Assembly: GCA_030604405.1 (NCBI GenBank)
Contig: JAUVVY010000038.1
Coordinates: 1-41,452, forward strand
Length of the DNA: 41,452 bases
DNA from: a bacterium
GTDB taxonomy: Bacteria > Armatimonadota > Zipacnadia > Zipacnadales > UBA11051
Reading direction: 5' to 3'
Below the pieces are notes generated by a model that was not told the origin of the DNA, did no database searches, and saw only the letters and a list, made by a program, of their open reading frames with translations. Made by a program: the position numbers and the translations under genes. Positions 25,609 through 34,014 of this stretch are shown piece by piece; positions within the stretch are counted from its first letter, which is position 1, and the number at the start of each line of letters is the position of its first letter.

Positions 25609-26973
25609 ATGAGAGGACTTGACGAGTTCTCGCTCGCACTGGCACTCACCGCAGCCGTGATGGTCTGTGCCACGACCGCCAGGACACAGGATGCAACAGA
25701 CCCGGCGAAGCTGGTCTATCCTGAGGGCAAGCGCTTTCCCCTGGGGCTGTACTCGATCGGCAACACCGAGGCGATGGCTGAGGCCGGAGAAGCCGGCTGG
25801 ATCATAGGCCACACGTATGGCTTTAAGCCGGATTATCTGGACCTGACCAAAGAGGCCGGCTGGCTGGCGCTGGCCCATCTTATGGGCAAAACGAAGGTAC
25901 AGGTTCCTGTAGAGAGACCAGCCGATGCCGGGGACCAGCCCAGGGCAGACCCGAAAGCCGACAAAGCGCAAGCTGCCAATGCAGAGGAAGCCGGCGAGAC
26001 GGGCAAGACATTCAAGATAGAAGAAAGACCTCAGACCGAGGCGGAGGCCAAGGCCGACATGGAGGTACTGGCGGCCTATGGCAACCTCGCGTGGTGGGAT
26101 TTTCCTGAGGAGTTGCGCTACTGGCGCGAGAATGAATATGACCTGCTCAAGAACCTGAGCGCGTGGACGCGCAAGTACGATCCCCGCCAGCGCCCCAACT
26201 ACATGTACATCCCCGGCCACTATACCGCAGAGGCTGTGGCGAAGTATGTTGAGTACCTCGACATCATCGGCTGCGGCACCTACACCGAGTACGCTCACCA
26301 GCCGCGTGCCTGGGTGCGCTGGCGGACGGAGGAATGCATAAAGGGCATCGAGCTAGCCGGCTATGAGGTCGGCCCCGATTACAAGAACGGCCAGAGGACC
26401 CTGATCGGCATCCCGATGCTGTTCTACGACAAGGACGACAAGTTCGATGTCATCACGCCGGCGGAGGCTTATCACGACTTCTGGTCCTGCCTCGCCTCCG
26501 GTGCCAAGGGGATACTGGTCTTCTCCTACTGGCACAAGCGCGACCTGCAAATTCTGCAGAGAACCTGGGAGCACGGCTACAAGCGGGCCGCTGCCAACCT
26601 CATGAGCGATGGCAAGCTCGACCAGGCGATACTGTTTGGCGAAGATGTCGAGCTGCAGGTGGAGATCACCGGGGGCTCGCCGACGACAGTGAACTTCCGA
26701 CCCTACGGCTATGCAGAGGATATCTCTTGTCCGTCCGTCAACGTGCTGGCCAGGGCCTACGAGGGCACGCTGTACATCATCGCCGTTAGCTCGCAGGAGC
26801 GGCCCGTCGCCGCCAAGATCAACGGCTTGCCTGAGGGCATAGGCGAGCTTGAGGTGCTCTTCGAGGACCGCCCCCAGGACGAGGGCGGCAGCAAAGTCGC
26901 GGTGACCGACGGCGCATTCGAGGACAGCTTCGGCTGGCTCGGCGTGCACGTTTACAGGGCAGCAATGCCGTAA
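25609..26973 (+). CDS. Secreted glycoside-hydrolase-like TIM-barrel protein
   Basis: 454 residues from the ATG at 25609, with GAAGGAGA about ten bases upstream and a signal peptide (ALALTAAVMVCATTART). The mature part reads like a (beta/alpha)8 barrel: LGLYSIGNTEAMAEAGEAGW, WWDFPEELRYWREN, YMYIPGHYTAEAVAKYVEYLDIIGCGTYTEY, LIGIPMLFYD and GAKGILVFSYWHKRD. A beta-sandwich-like C-terminus (VNVLARAYEGTLYIIAVSS) follows. A highly charged Ala/Glu/Lys/Asp-rich stretch of about 50 residues (about 105-150) is inserted early in the barrel and looks like a flexible loop. Catalytic acids cannot be named with confidence. It is similar in style to the secreted proteins at 7895 and 28542, suggesting a glycan-degrading lifestyle. 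Confidence 0.65.
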   Translation: MRGLDEFSLALALTAAVMVCATTARTQDATDPAKLVYPEGKRFPLGLYSIGNTEAMAEAGEAGWIIGHTYGFKPDYLDLTKEAGWLALAHLMGKTKVQVPVERPADAGDQPRADPKADKAQAANAEEAGETGKTFKIEERPQTEAEAKADMEVLAAYGNLAWWDFPEELRYWRENEYDLLKNLSAWTRKYDPRQRPNYMYIPGHYTAEAVAKYVEYLDIIGCGTYTEYAHQPRAWVRWRTEECIKGIELAGYEVGPDYKNGQRTLIGIPMLFYDKDDKFDVITPAEAYHDFWSCLASGAKGILVFSYWHKRDLQILQRTWEHGYKRAAANLMSDGKLDQAILFGEDVELQVEITGGSPTTVNFRPYGYAEDISCPSVNVLARAYEGTLYIIAVSSQERPVAAKINGLPEGIGELEVLFEDRPQDEGGSKVAVTDGAFEDSFGWLGVHVYRAAMP

Positions 26974-27120
26974 TAAGTGCGGCGCAGTGTTGTGCGAGCA
27001 GGAATCGCGATCTCGGCGGCGAAAATATACTGGGCCGAGGTGGAGTGGGACGGAGCATATCACAACGGCCACAGGCCACGGTTCACCAAAGATGGCCAGT
27101 GCATGTCCAGGAGCGAACAA

Positions 27121-27576
27121 ATGCCCGAGATCAATCTAACTCAGGCGGAGGCCGATGCACTAATTGCGATGGAGAAGCACCGTGCAGATGACGAGAAGTG
27201 GCACTACCCGGATATGGGTGGCTCAGTGTGCATACCGCTAGTGTCTGCGGACAAACGGGAGAACTTCCTGCTCGATATCGAACGAGGGGGCATTGACGCA
27301 GCGAAAATCAAGTACCAAGACCGCGCTCGGCAGGTAGTTGTGCTTTGCCGCTTAGACTTGGCAGGACCGACGCACCGAAATCCAGACGGACAGGAAATCT
27401 CTACTCCACATCTGCACTATTATGTGGAAGGCTACGGGGATAAGTGGGCAAGGATTGTTACTGAAAGTGATTTCCCTGACATTACGGATGCCTGGGAGAC
27501 GCTGCAAGCATTCATGCGCTTCTGCAATATCACACAGCCGCCCAGCATCGTCCGGCAGAGGTCGCTATTTGGATGA
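27121..27576 (+). CDS. DUF6978-family protein
   Basis: 151 residues from the ATG preceded by AGGAG (27109-27113) at seven bases. Conserved-looking features of the family are [32 protein letters not shown], the [22 protein letters not shown] segment, [16 protein letters not shown] and [15 protein letters not shown]. The clustered His, Asp and Arg residues (THRNPDG, PHLHYY) could form an active or nucleic-acid-binding site. No signal peptide or membrane segment is present. The stop overlaps the next gene's start as ATGA. The base composition appears lower in GC than the flanking secreted-protein genes, which hints at transfer. Its function is not established; pairs of this kind occur in accessory regions and may be defence or toxin-antitoxin modules. 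Confidence 0.65.
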   Translation: MPEINLTQAEADALIAMEKHRADDEKWHYPDMGGSVCIPLVSADKRENFLLDIERGGIDAAKIKYQDRARQVVVLCRLDLAGPTHRNPDGQEISTPHLHYYVEGYGDKWARIVTESDFPDITDAWETLQAFMRFCNITQPPSIVRQRSLFG

Positions 27577-28340
27577 TCAATGAGATTGAGGCTCTGCTAG
27601 ATCAATACGTTGAGTGGTTGAAGGATAAGACAAACCTTCGCCAGGTCACTGATGATTGGGTAGAGATTACGACGCCCTACCTGGATCGCCATAATGACTA
27701 TCTGCAGATCTACGCGAAGAGGACTGGGGAGGGATACATCCTCACTGACGATGGTTATGTTCTCCGAGATCTGAAGCTCTCTGGCTGTACGCTGGACACC
27801 AAGAAACGGCAGGACCTTCTCAGGATCACTTTGAATGGATTTGGCGTCCAGCTCAATAGCGAGGCACTGCAGGTCAGAACATCCCCCGATAATTTTGCAC
27901 TCAGGAAGCACAATCTGATTCAGGCGATGCTGGCAGTAAATGACCTCTTCTATTTGGCTGTACCAATGGTGGCGAGCATTTTCCTGGAAGACGTTACCTC
28001 GTGGCTTGATCTGCACGCTATCCGCTACACACCGCGCGTGAAGTTCGCCGGGAAGACGGGATATGACCATGTGTTCGACTTTGTGATACCCAAGTCTCGC
28101 GCTTATCCGGAGCGCATTGTACAGGCCATCAATGTCCCGAAGAAGTCCAATATCCAGAACCTGGTATTGCAGTGGTTTGATACGCGTGATGTCCGGCCTC
28201 CCGATTCTCGGATGTTTGCATTTCTTAACGACGCTGAGGCTAAGATTACAAGCTCCCTGCTTGACGCGTTGCGTAACTACGATGTTCGTCCCGTCCCTTG
28301 GGCAGAACGCGAAACTGTTAAAGATGAGTTGGTGGCGTAA
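27573..28340 (+). CDS. DUF1828/DUF1829 domain protein
   Basis: 255 residues. The N-terminal half (about 20-115) fits DUF1828, with [41 protein letters not shown]; the C-terminal half (about 150-245) fits DUF1829, with [24 protein letters not shown]. The DUF1829 core has a D/E-x-hydrophobic pattern that recalls nuclease-like folds, but I cannot name catalytic residues. The start overlaps the DUF6978 stop by four bases (ATGA), so the two proteins are made together and probably interact. An intrinsic terminator at 28411-28448 closes the unit. Function unknown; a restriction-like or toxin-antitoxin role is a hypothesis. Confidence 0.75.
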   Translation: MINEIEALLDQYVEWLKDKTNLRQVTDDWVEITTPYLDRHNDYLQIYAKRTGEGYILTDDGYVLRDLKLSGCTLDTKKRQDLLRITLNGFGVQLNSEALQVRTSPDNFALRKHNLIQAMLAVNDLFYLAVPMVASIFLEDVTSWLDLHAIRYTPRVKFAGKTGYDHVFDFVIPKSRAYPERIVQAINVPKKSNIQNLVLQWFDTRDVRPPDSRMFAFLNDAEAKITSSLLDALRNYDVRPVPWAERETVKDELVA

Positions 28341-28410
28341 CGTACTCAGTACGATCCGTCAGCTAGGACAAGAGTAACGCCTATTGGCCAACAAAACGCG
28401 ATACATGCGC

Positions 28411-28448
28411 AGCCCCGCCGCGGGACAAGCAGCGGGGCTTTGCTTTTG
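28411..28448 (+). terminator. Intrinsic terminator of the DUF6978-DUF1828/1829 unit
   Basis: AGCCCCGC (28411-28418) pairs with GCGGGGCT (28432-28439) across a 13-base loop and is followed by TTGCTTTTG, a T-rich tail. It ends the two-gene module about 70 bases after its stop codon. Confidence 0.75.
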
Positions 28449-28541
28449 TGAGAGGACTCACATACGACGAGGGCGAATAGCCTCGTGCAGCCGTCATGTG
28501 CCACACGGCAAAGACGGTACGTCATGATTCGGAGGGCAACG

Positions 28542-31500
28542 ATGCGCAACGCAGTTCACTTCGGCCTGGCACTACTGCTCGTGAGCATCCCGGTGTCTGC
28601 CGCGCCGGACATCAGCAAGCAGGACGGTCTCTACATCCTGGAAAATGAGCTTTTGCGCGCTGAGGTCAAGTACTCCGAACTCTACCGCCTGACCTACAAG
28701 CCCACCGGCAAGGAGCTGATGACACCCGGCTGGCACGGCGTCATCAATCTCTGCGGCAAATCCAAGGTCCCGGGCAAAGACGAACCAACCTGGCTTTTTC
28801 AGGACTCTCTGGGCAGGAACCGCAAGTACCGGATCGAAACCGCCGACGATCAGGCCACTCTCATCGTCAACTTCGACTGGGTGGCGAGGCCGGATGACCA
28901 GCCTCCCTACTATGCCGTTGAACAGAAGCTGACCATATTCGATGACAAGCCCTACCTGCGGGTGCGCTATCACATCGTCGCCAAGCAGCCGCCTGACCCG
29001 CCCCCGGCCAGCTTCATGGTGCAGTCCTCCGGCACGCAGGGAACGCATTTTGTCGAGCCGGACGGGGAATTGCGAGTGGAAAAGCTTGGCGATGCGCGGA
29101 TGGCGGGCATGCGCACCGACCCCGACAGTTACTGGTTCGCCATCTGGGACCAGCCGTCCGGGCATTTCACCGCCTTCTTGCGCCCCGGCCAGACCGACCC
29201 GACGCGCTGCGTGTTTTGCAAGGACTCATGGTACGTCTCGCGCTGGTCCGAGCCATTCCTGGGCGAGCCGGGCCAGAGCCACGCCGAAGAGCTGTGGATC
29301 ATCGCCGGCAAGATTGACGGCGAGGCCCCCGCGCCAATTGCCGAGGCGGCGCACGATGGCTACGCCTTTGCCGAAAAACATGAGCCCATTCTGGCGACGC
29401 TTCAGAGCCCCTACGTTACCCACGAAGAGCTGGTCGAACAGGCGCAGCGTTTGCGCGCCGACGGCAAGGGCGATCACATCGTATTCAAGAACGAACGCCT
29501 CTATGTGGACGGCAAGCCGTTTCTGCTCTTTGCCCCGTGGGGCACTTATGAGGACAGGCTGCCTACTTACAAGAAGTATCACCTGACCGGCGTCTTCGGG
29601 CCACCTCGGCACCTGGATGCCTGCGCCGAGCACGACCTGATGCTGGTGACTGCAGCCCTCGAATGGCCCAAGTACAGGGGCGAAGAGTTGGAGGAGCACA
29701 TAGAAAAGCTCAAGGACCATCCGGCGGTCCTCGCCTGGTTCTTGCAAGATGATTTTCCCGGCAACCTGGAGATGCTGGCCAATATCGAGGCGATCCGCAA
29801 ACACGAAACCCACATCCCGACCGTTGCCGATGTCGTCGGCTATGATGCCTCCCGGCGACAGGCCAGCGCCTTTGTGGACATCTGCGCGCCGTACACGTAT
29901 CCGGCACCGGTTCACACGTATCGCTGGTATGCCCACTATCTCGAGCACGATCAGAAGATCATGGACCGGCAGTTCAACTGGACCTGCCCGCAGGCGCGGA
30001 CCTATTCGGGCTTTGCCCGCACCGGCCAGTCCACCGACTACTTTGTGGACTATCCGACCGCCGCCCAGATGCGCCTGCAGACCTATCTCGGCTTGGCTCA
30101 CGGCATCCGCGGCTTCATGTACTGGCCCGGCCGGGCGCTAGTTGACTACAAGCTTTCCGAGTTGGGCATCCTGTGCCTGGAAGTCGAGCCGGTTACCGAC
30201 CTGATTGTCGAGGCTGAGAAGAACTACGAGGCCGCCTCCGCCGATAACGAGCAGATAGAAGTGCAGCGGATTGACTGGGGCCAGCACACGCTGCTTTTCC
30301 TGATTAACTATCGCGACAAATCCGAGCGCTGGCCGACGGGTAAGCTGGCACGCAAATTCAGGGTCACTGTCAAAGATGTCGCGCCCGACGTGAGGGCCTA
30401 CAGCATGACCTTCGACAAGGACCTGCACATCGGCCGGGCGACAAAGTCCGGAGATGATTTGCAGTTTGAGGTATCAGGGCTTGACGTGGCGGCGATGGTG
30501 CTTTTGACCGGAGACGGCGGCTACGCCACAAGCCTGCAGCGCGAGCTCGAGCAAAGAGAGGCGGAAGCCACCGAGTTTGCCACCACCACGAACAAGTACA
30601 TGGCCGGGAAAGTTTACGGACTGCTCAGCAAGCTGGCCGGCATGAACGCGCCGCTGGGACGCGGCCCCGAGTTGTACAATGAGGCGGTCGCGCGCCTTGA
30701 TACAGAAGATACCTTCACCGGCCAGCGGCAGGTGGCCCGGCTGTTGCGGCAGGCGATGGGCGAGGCGCTTGCCCAGGCCGATGAGCTTGCCGATTATGCG
30801 CCGCTGTATGCCCAAAATAGCCTGCTCATCAACGTCTGGAAGCTGCCGCAGTTCATGGCCAGCTTCAATTTCCGGGCGCTCAACGAAGGCCAAGCGGCGA
30901 GTCTTGACCCAGCACCGGCAATAGAGCCGATGTCTCCTGCAGCCGAGCCGGAACAAGCCACGCCTATTGAGATCGGCAATATCATTGCCGGTGGCGAGGG
31001 ACGCGGCAGCAGCGGCCATGTGGCCGACCTGCAGGCCGCGACTACCTACTGCGTATTCCTGCACTCCGGAGGCTATGCCCTGCCCCTCTATTCCGACGAA
31101 ACAGCGTACCTGGCCGGCAACAGTGATTTTGTGGGTCTGCCGAACGACAACCTCGCCCTGACGGTTTCGCTGTGCCGGCCGGCGGAAGGCATGAAGCTTC
31201 ACTTCACCGCACCCAATACCGCAAAGGCGTTCGGCGTCCTGGCCGCCGCGCCGATGCAGATCGGCCAGGAGGTAACCGGCCCTGAGCTTGCGGCAGCGAG
31301 TCCCGTCGCAGTCTATGAGCTGCCGGCGAAAAAGGGCGACTCCTTTGAAGTCACGATGCAGAGCGCCGAGGGCTGTCACTTCGATCTGATACTATGTCAG
31401 GCCCATCCGCGCTGCGGACAGGTTCTGGCCTCGGGCCGCGCGGATGGCAAGGAGCCGCTGGCCTTGCGCTGCACGCTGCCTGATGAGGCGCCGCTGACAG

Positions 31501-32273
31501 TGGTCGTGGAGCGGGTGACAGGAGACGGGCCGTTCAGTCTCGCGGCGCACAGCATCGAGGAGCAGGTGCTGCCGCACGAGGCCGTGAACCCCTTTGCCGG
31601 CGTCAGGTTCGCTTTGTACGGGAAGGACACGTCTAGTTTCGTGCATATTCTGGCCTCCCACGGCATGAGCGGCGATCTGCTGACGGGCAAGTTGGCCGAT
31701 GCCGACCTGACCAACTATGATGTGTTGATCATGCTGACCAACTGCATCATGTACGATACCGATGACGAGCTCCAGACCAACGCCGACAAGCTCAGAGAAT
31801 TCGTACACGCCGGCGGCGATATCGTCGCCTTTCAACAGAACGGACGTGCTACCTGGGACAGCTCGATCTTCCCCTACGACATGGGCCTGATAGTAGGCAG
31901 ATCTACGACGAATCCTGTCCTGGTCGACGAGCGGCTTTTTGGCGGGGCAAAGGCCGATGCGTTCGGTGGCTATGTGGTAGTCTATTACCCGATAGATGTG
32001 GCCGGCACGGACAGCAACTGGCGCTACCTGGCATACGCTGATGACGACAAGAAGCAAGGCGCGATCGCGGTATGCAAATACGGCCAGGGCCAGGCGCTGA
32101 TTAACCAGTTCGCCGTTCTGGATCGCATTGGCGAGCCGGTGATGCGCAGTCTGGTGCAGCAGACCGTCCGCTACGTGCTCGACGAGCGGGAGCACGCTGC
32201 CAGTCCGCGCTCTGGCCCTGTATCGCATGGAGCACAATATCAATCCTGGGCCGCATTATTTGCTGACGCGTAG
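28542..32273 (+). CDS. Large secreted multidomain glycoside-hydrolase-like protein
   Basis: 1243 residues from the ATG preceded by GGAGGG (28531-28536), giving a signal peptide (RNAVHFGLALLLVSIPVSA). Residues about 20-270 are a beta-rich domain (LRAEVKYSELYRLTYKPTGKEL, LRVRYHIVAK). Residues about 315-540 look like a TIM barrel: LYVDGKPFLLFAPWGTYED, LAWFLQDDFPGN (about 401) with adjacent acidic residues, and LAHGIRGFMYWPGRALV. A beta domain and a helical segment (about 660-760) follow, then further beta modules. Residues about 1019-1220 (VRFALYGKDTSSFVHILA, LTNYDVLIMLTNC, LREFVHAGGDIVAFQQNG) resemble the amidotransferase-fold domain of ThuA and beta-galactosidase proteins. No single known family covers it. 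Polysaccharide processing outside the cell is inferred. Confidence 0.65.
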   Translation: MRNAVHFGLALLLVSIPVSAAPDISKQDGLYILENELLRAEVKYSELYRLTYKPTGKELMTPGWHGVINLCGKSKVPGKDEPTWLFQDSLGRNRKYRIETADDQATLIVNFDWVARPDDQPPYYAVEQKLTIFDDKPYLRVRYHIVAKQPPDPPPASFMVQSSGTQGTHFVEPDGELRVEKLGDARMAGMRTDPDSYWFAIWDQPSGHFTAFLRPGQTDPTRCVFCKDSWYVSRWSEPFLGEPGQSHAEELWIIAGKIDGEAPAPIAEAAHDGYAFAEKHEPILATLQSPYVTHEELVEQAQRLRADGKGDHIVFKNERLYVDGKPFLLFAPWGTYEDRLPTYKKYHLTGVFGPPRHLDACAEHDLMLVTAALEWPKYRGEELEEHIEKLKDHPAVLAWFLQDDFPGNLEMLANIEAIRKHETHIPTVADVVGYDASRRQASAFVDICAPYTYPAPVHTYRWYAHYLEHDQKIMDRQFNWTCPQARTYSGFARTGQSTDYFVDYPTAAQMRLQTYLGLAHGIRGFMYWPGRALVDYKLSELGILCLEVEPVTDLIVEAEKNYEAASADNEQIEVQRIDWGQHTLLFLINYRDKSERWPTGKLARKFRVTVKDVAPDVRAYSMTFDKDLHIGRATKSGDDLQFEVSGLDVAAMVLLTGDGGYATSLQRELEQREAEATEFATTTNKYMAGKVYGLLSKLAGMNAPLGRGPELYNEAVARLDTEDTFTGQRQVARLLRQAMGEALAQADELADYAPLYAQNSLLINVWKLPQFMASFNFRALNEGQAASLDPAPAIEPMSPAAEPEQATPIEIGNIIAGGEGRGSSGHVADLQAATTYCVFLHSGGYALPLYSDETAYLAGNSDFVGLPNDNLALTVSLCRPAEGMKLHFTAPNTAKAFGVLAAAPMQIGQEVTGPELAAASPVAVYELPAKKGDSFEVTMQSAEGCHFDLILCQAHPRCGQVLASGRADGKEPLALRCTLPDEAPLTVVVERVTGDGPFSLAAHSIEEQVLPHEAVNPFAGVRFALYGKDTSSFVHILASHGMSGDLLTGKLADADLTNYDVLIMLTNCIMYDTDDELQTNADKLREFVHAGGDIVAFQQNGRATWDSSIFPYDMGLIVGRSTTNPVLVDERLFGGAKADAFGGYVVVYYPIDVAGTDSNWRYLAYADDDKKQGAIAVCKYGQGQALINQFAVLDRIGEPVMRSLVQQTVRYVLDEREHAASPRSGPVSHGAQYQSWAALFADA

Positions 32274-32292
32274 GTCGGGCTTCCAGCCCGAC
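32274..32292. repeat. GGCT-AGCC hairpin repeat, inverted copy at a stop codon
   Basis: GTCGGGCT-TCC-AGCCCGAC starts on the base after the TAG stop codon of the 1243-residue protein. It is the same stem as the copies at 1856 and 10271 in the opposite orientation (TTCC instead of GGAA) with the loop one base shorter. Its position is suitable for protecting or ending the upstream transcript. Confidence 0.7.
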
Positions 32293-32313
32293 TCGGAAAA
32301 AGGAGATGTTCAA

Positions 32314-33072
32314 ATGCACCTTGGCCTAGTTACCTACAACCTCGCCGCAAACTGGGACCTCGAGCAGTTAATCGCCACCTGTGAAGCGACCGGCTTCGAG
32401 GGGGTCGAGTTGCGCACCACGCATGCTCACGGCGTCGAGCCGGAGCTTGATGCCCAGCAGCGCGCGGCTGTGCGCAAACGCTTTGAAGACACCGATGTGG
32501 TGCTCTGGGGCCTTGGCAGCACCTGCGAGTACCACTCGCCGGACCCCGACGAACTGCGCCGTAATATCCAGACGACCTCTGACTTCATTGACCTGGCCCG
32601 CGATGTCGGGGCCAGCGGCGTGAAGGTGCGACCCAACGACCTGCCTGAAGAGGTCCCGGTCGAGCAGACTCTGCGCCAGATCGGCGAAGCCCTGGCCGAG
32701 TGTGGCGACTATGCGGCCGACAAGGGCGTCGAGGTGTGGCTGGAGGTTCATGGCCCGGGCACCTCGCATGTCCCCCATATCAAGACTATCATGGATGTCG
32801 CGTCTCATCCGCAGGTCAAGGTCTGTTGGAACAGCAACGATGTCGATGTCGTGGACGGCTCGATTGTGGACAACTTCGCGCTGGTCAAGGACAAGATCGG
32901 CTCAGTACACATGCGAGATTTGTATCTGCAGGACTACCCATTCCATGAGCTGGTTGCGGGCCTGAAGAGCATCAATTACGAGGGCTTCTGTCTGGCGGAG
33001 ATACAGGCCAGTGACGATCCCGAGCGCGTCATGCGCTATTATGCGGCCCTGTGGCGGGAAATGACGAAATGA
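32314..33072 (+). CDS. Xylose-isomerase-like TIM-barrel sugar isomerase/epimerase
   Basis: 252 residues from the ATG with AAGGAG eight bases upstream. It belongs to the xylose isomerase-like (AP endonuclease family 2) superfamily: LGLVTYNLAANWDLEQLIATCEATGFEGVELR at the N-terminus, then candidate metal ligands E144 (WLEVHG), the CWNSND segment (171-176) where relatives have CWD-type ligands, H199 (GSVHMRDL) and E229 (CLAEIQ). It would interconvert ketose and aldose or epimerise a sugar or inositol-type compound in the cytoplasm. It follows the large secreted protein by 40 bases, with a hairpin between, and is the first cytoplasmic enzyme of the catabolic run. Confidence 0.85.
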   Translation: MHLGLVTYNLAANWDLEQLIATCEATGFEGVELRTTHAHGVEPELDAQQRAAVRKRFEDTDVVLWGLGSTCEYHSPDPDELRRNIQTTSDFIDLARDVGASGVKVRPNDLPEEVPVEQTLRQIGEALAECGDYAADKGVEVWLEVHGPGTSHVPHIKTIMDVASHPQVKVCWNSNDVDVVDGSIVDNFALVKDKIGSVHMRDLYLQDYPFHELVAGLKSINYEGFCLAEIQASDDPERVMRYYAALWREMTK

Positions 33073-33149
33073 GGCTAAGCGGAGCGGCAGAGGGCTCCTG
33101 GTGCTTATTCTCAGAACTGATACTGCATTGCCCACAACCCAAGCCAGCG

Positions 33150-33245
33150 GTAGGACAGGCCTCTTGCCTGTACGTTGTAGGGCGCGGGCTTGTACCGCGC
33201 CGGTCGTAAAATGTGTGCGGCGGGGCACAAGTCCCCGCCCTACAG
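33150..33245. repeat. Array of three intergenic hairpins
   Basis: Three GC-rich hairpins lie in a row: ACAGGC-CTCTT-GCCTGT (about 33157), GGCGCGG-GCTTGTA-CCGCGCC (33181-33201) and GGCGGGG-CACAAG-TCCCCGCC (about 33219). They are joined by related spacers (CCGGTCGTAAAATG, TCGGTCGTACAAT). The array fills the convergent gap between the isomerase and the leftward membrane protein. It has no coding potential. Confidence 0.6.
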
Positions 33246-33312
33246 AATGTCGGTCGTACAATATCTCTCTGGCAAACACGACACGAATTTCGAGAAACAG
33301 CGCTAGCGTTGC

Positions 33313-33720
33313 TCAGGCCGCTTCCAGCGCCTCTTCTGCGCGGTGCCACAACAGCCACACCATCAGCAGGTGCGCCAGGGCCGCGAAGACCATACCGCCA
33401 AAGAGCGCCGCCCCTGGCGGGCCCGACAGCGCAATATGCGCCGTCAGGTAGAACAGTAAGAATGCCGGCACGCTGGCAAGCGCCAACTCCACGCGCTGCG
33501 GGTCGAGGCTCAGGCAGGTCATCAGCCCCAGGCCGACGATGCACATCGCCACAAAGGCGCCCAACACCAGGCCGATGATGATGTTGCCAATCGCCCCGCC
33601 GTGGGCCAGTACGTACAGAAACATCAGGCACAGGCCTGCTCCGGTCTGTCCGAAGTAAAAGCTAAAAGTCGCCGCCACCCAATTCGCCGGCTTTCCCACC
33701 GTTCCGTTGGTACCTCTCAA
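33313..33720 (-). CDS. Four-helix membrane protein, unknown function
   Basis: 135 residues with four predicted membrane helices (about 23-40, 44-70, 79-98 and 104-124), small-residue rich, ending in a charged RAEEALEA tail. The TTG start shown has no ribosome binding site; a GTG seven codons in (33699) has GAGAGGT about 11 bases upstream and may be the real start. No family is recognised. It is the only leftward gene in the 28-41 kb run and lies between two hairpin-rich gaps. Confidence 0.5.
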   Translation of the reverse strand: MRGTNGTVGKPANWVAATFSFYFGQTGAGLCLMFLYVLAHGGAIGNIIIGLVLGAFVAMCIVGLGLMTCLSLDPQRVELALASVPAFLLFYLTAHIALSGPPGAALFGGMVFAALAHLLMVWLLWHRAEEALEAA

Positions 33721-33950
33721 TCATTATCGCGTGGGTCGGATGCCCGCCTCAAATTCATCAACGCACTCGCCATTATATCACCACAGCGTACCGGCGACAA
33801 ATGCTGCCTCTCTGCATCCTGGATTGCTCAGATACAATATACTTTCCAGCGCACTGTAGCAAGGAATCCCTGGCACCTGCAGCGAAATATGACTCCAGCG
33901 CTTTGTTGTCCCGATTCGCCGATGTCCCGTTAGCCTTTGCCGTCGCGTAG

Positions 33951-33984
33951 GACAGGTGACCCGCTGCGCGGGTGCCCGCCTGTC
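33951..33984 (+). repeat. Nested hairpin before the 2-hydroxyacid dehydrogenase gene
   Basis: Inner stem ACCCGC-TGC-GCGGGT (33959-33973) sits inside an outer stem GACAGG / CCTGTC (33951-33956 and 33979-33984). It lies about 30 bases before the start codon. The 33721-33950 stretch before it shows no gene. It resembles the other intergenic hairpins more than a riboswitch. Confidence 0.55.
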
Positions 33985-34014
33985 AATGCCGTTCATTGAT
34001 AAGGAGTGAGCATA

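Noticed and set aside
33150-33245. Possible CRISPR-like array
   Set aside because: The three units are different hairpins rather than identical repeats with equal spacers, and no cas gene is present.
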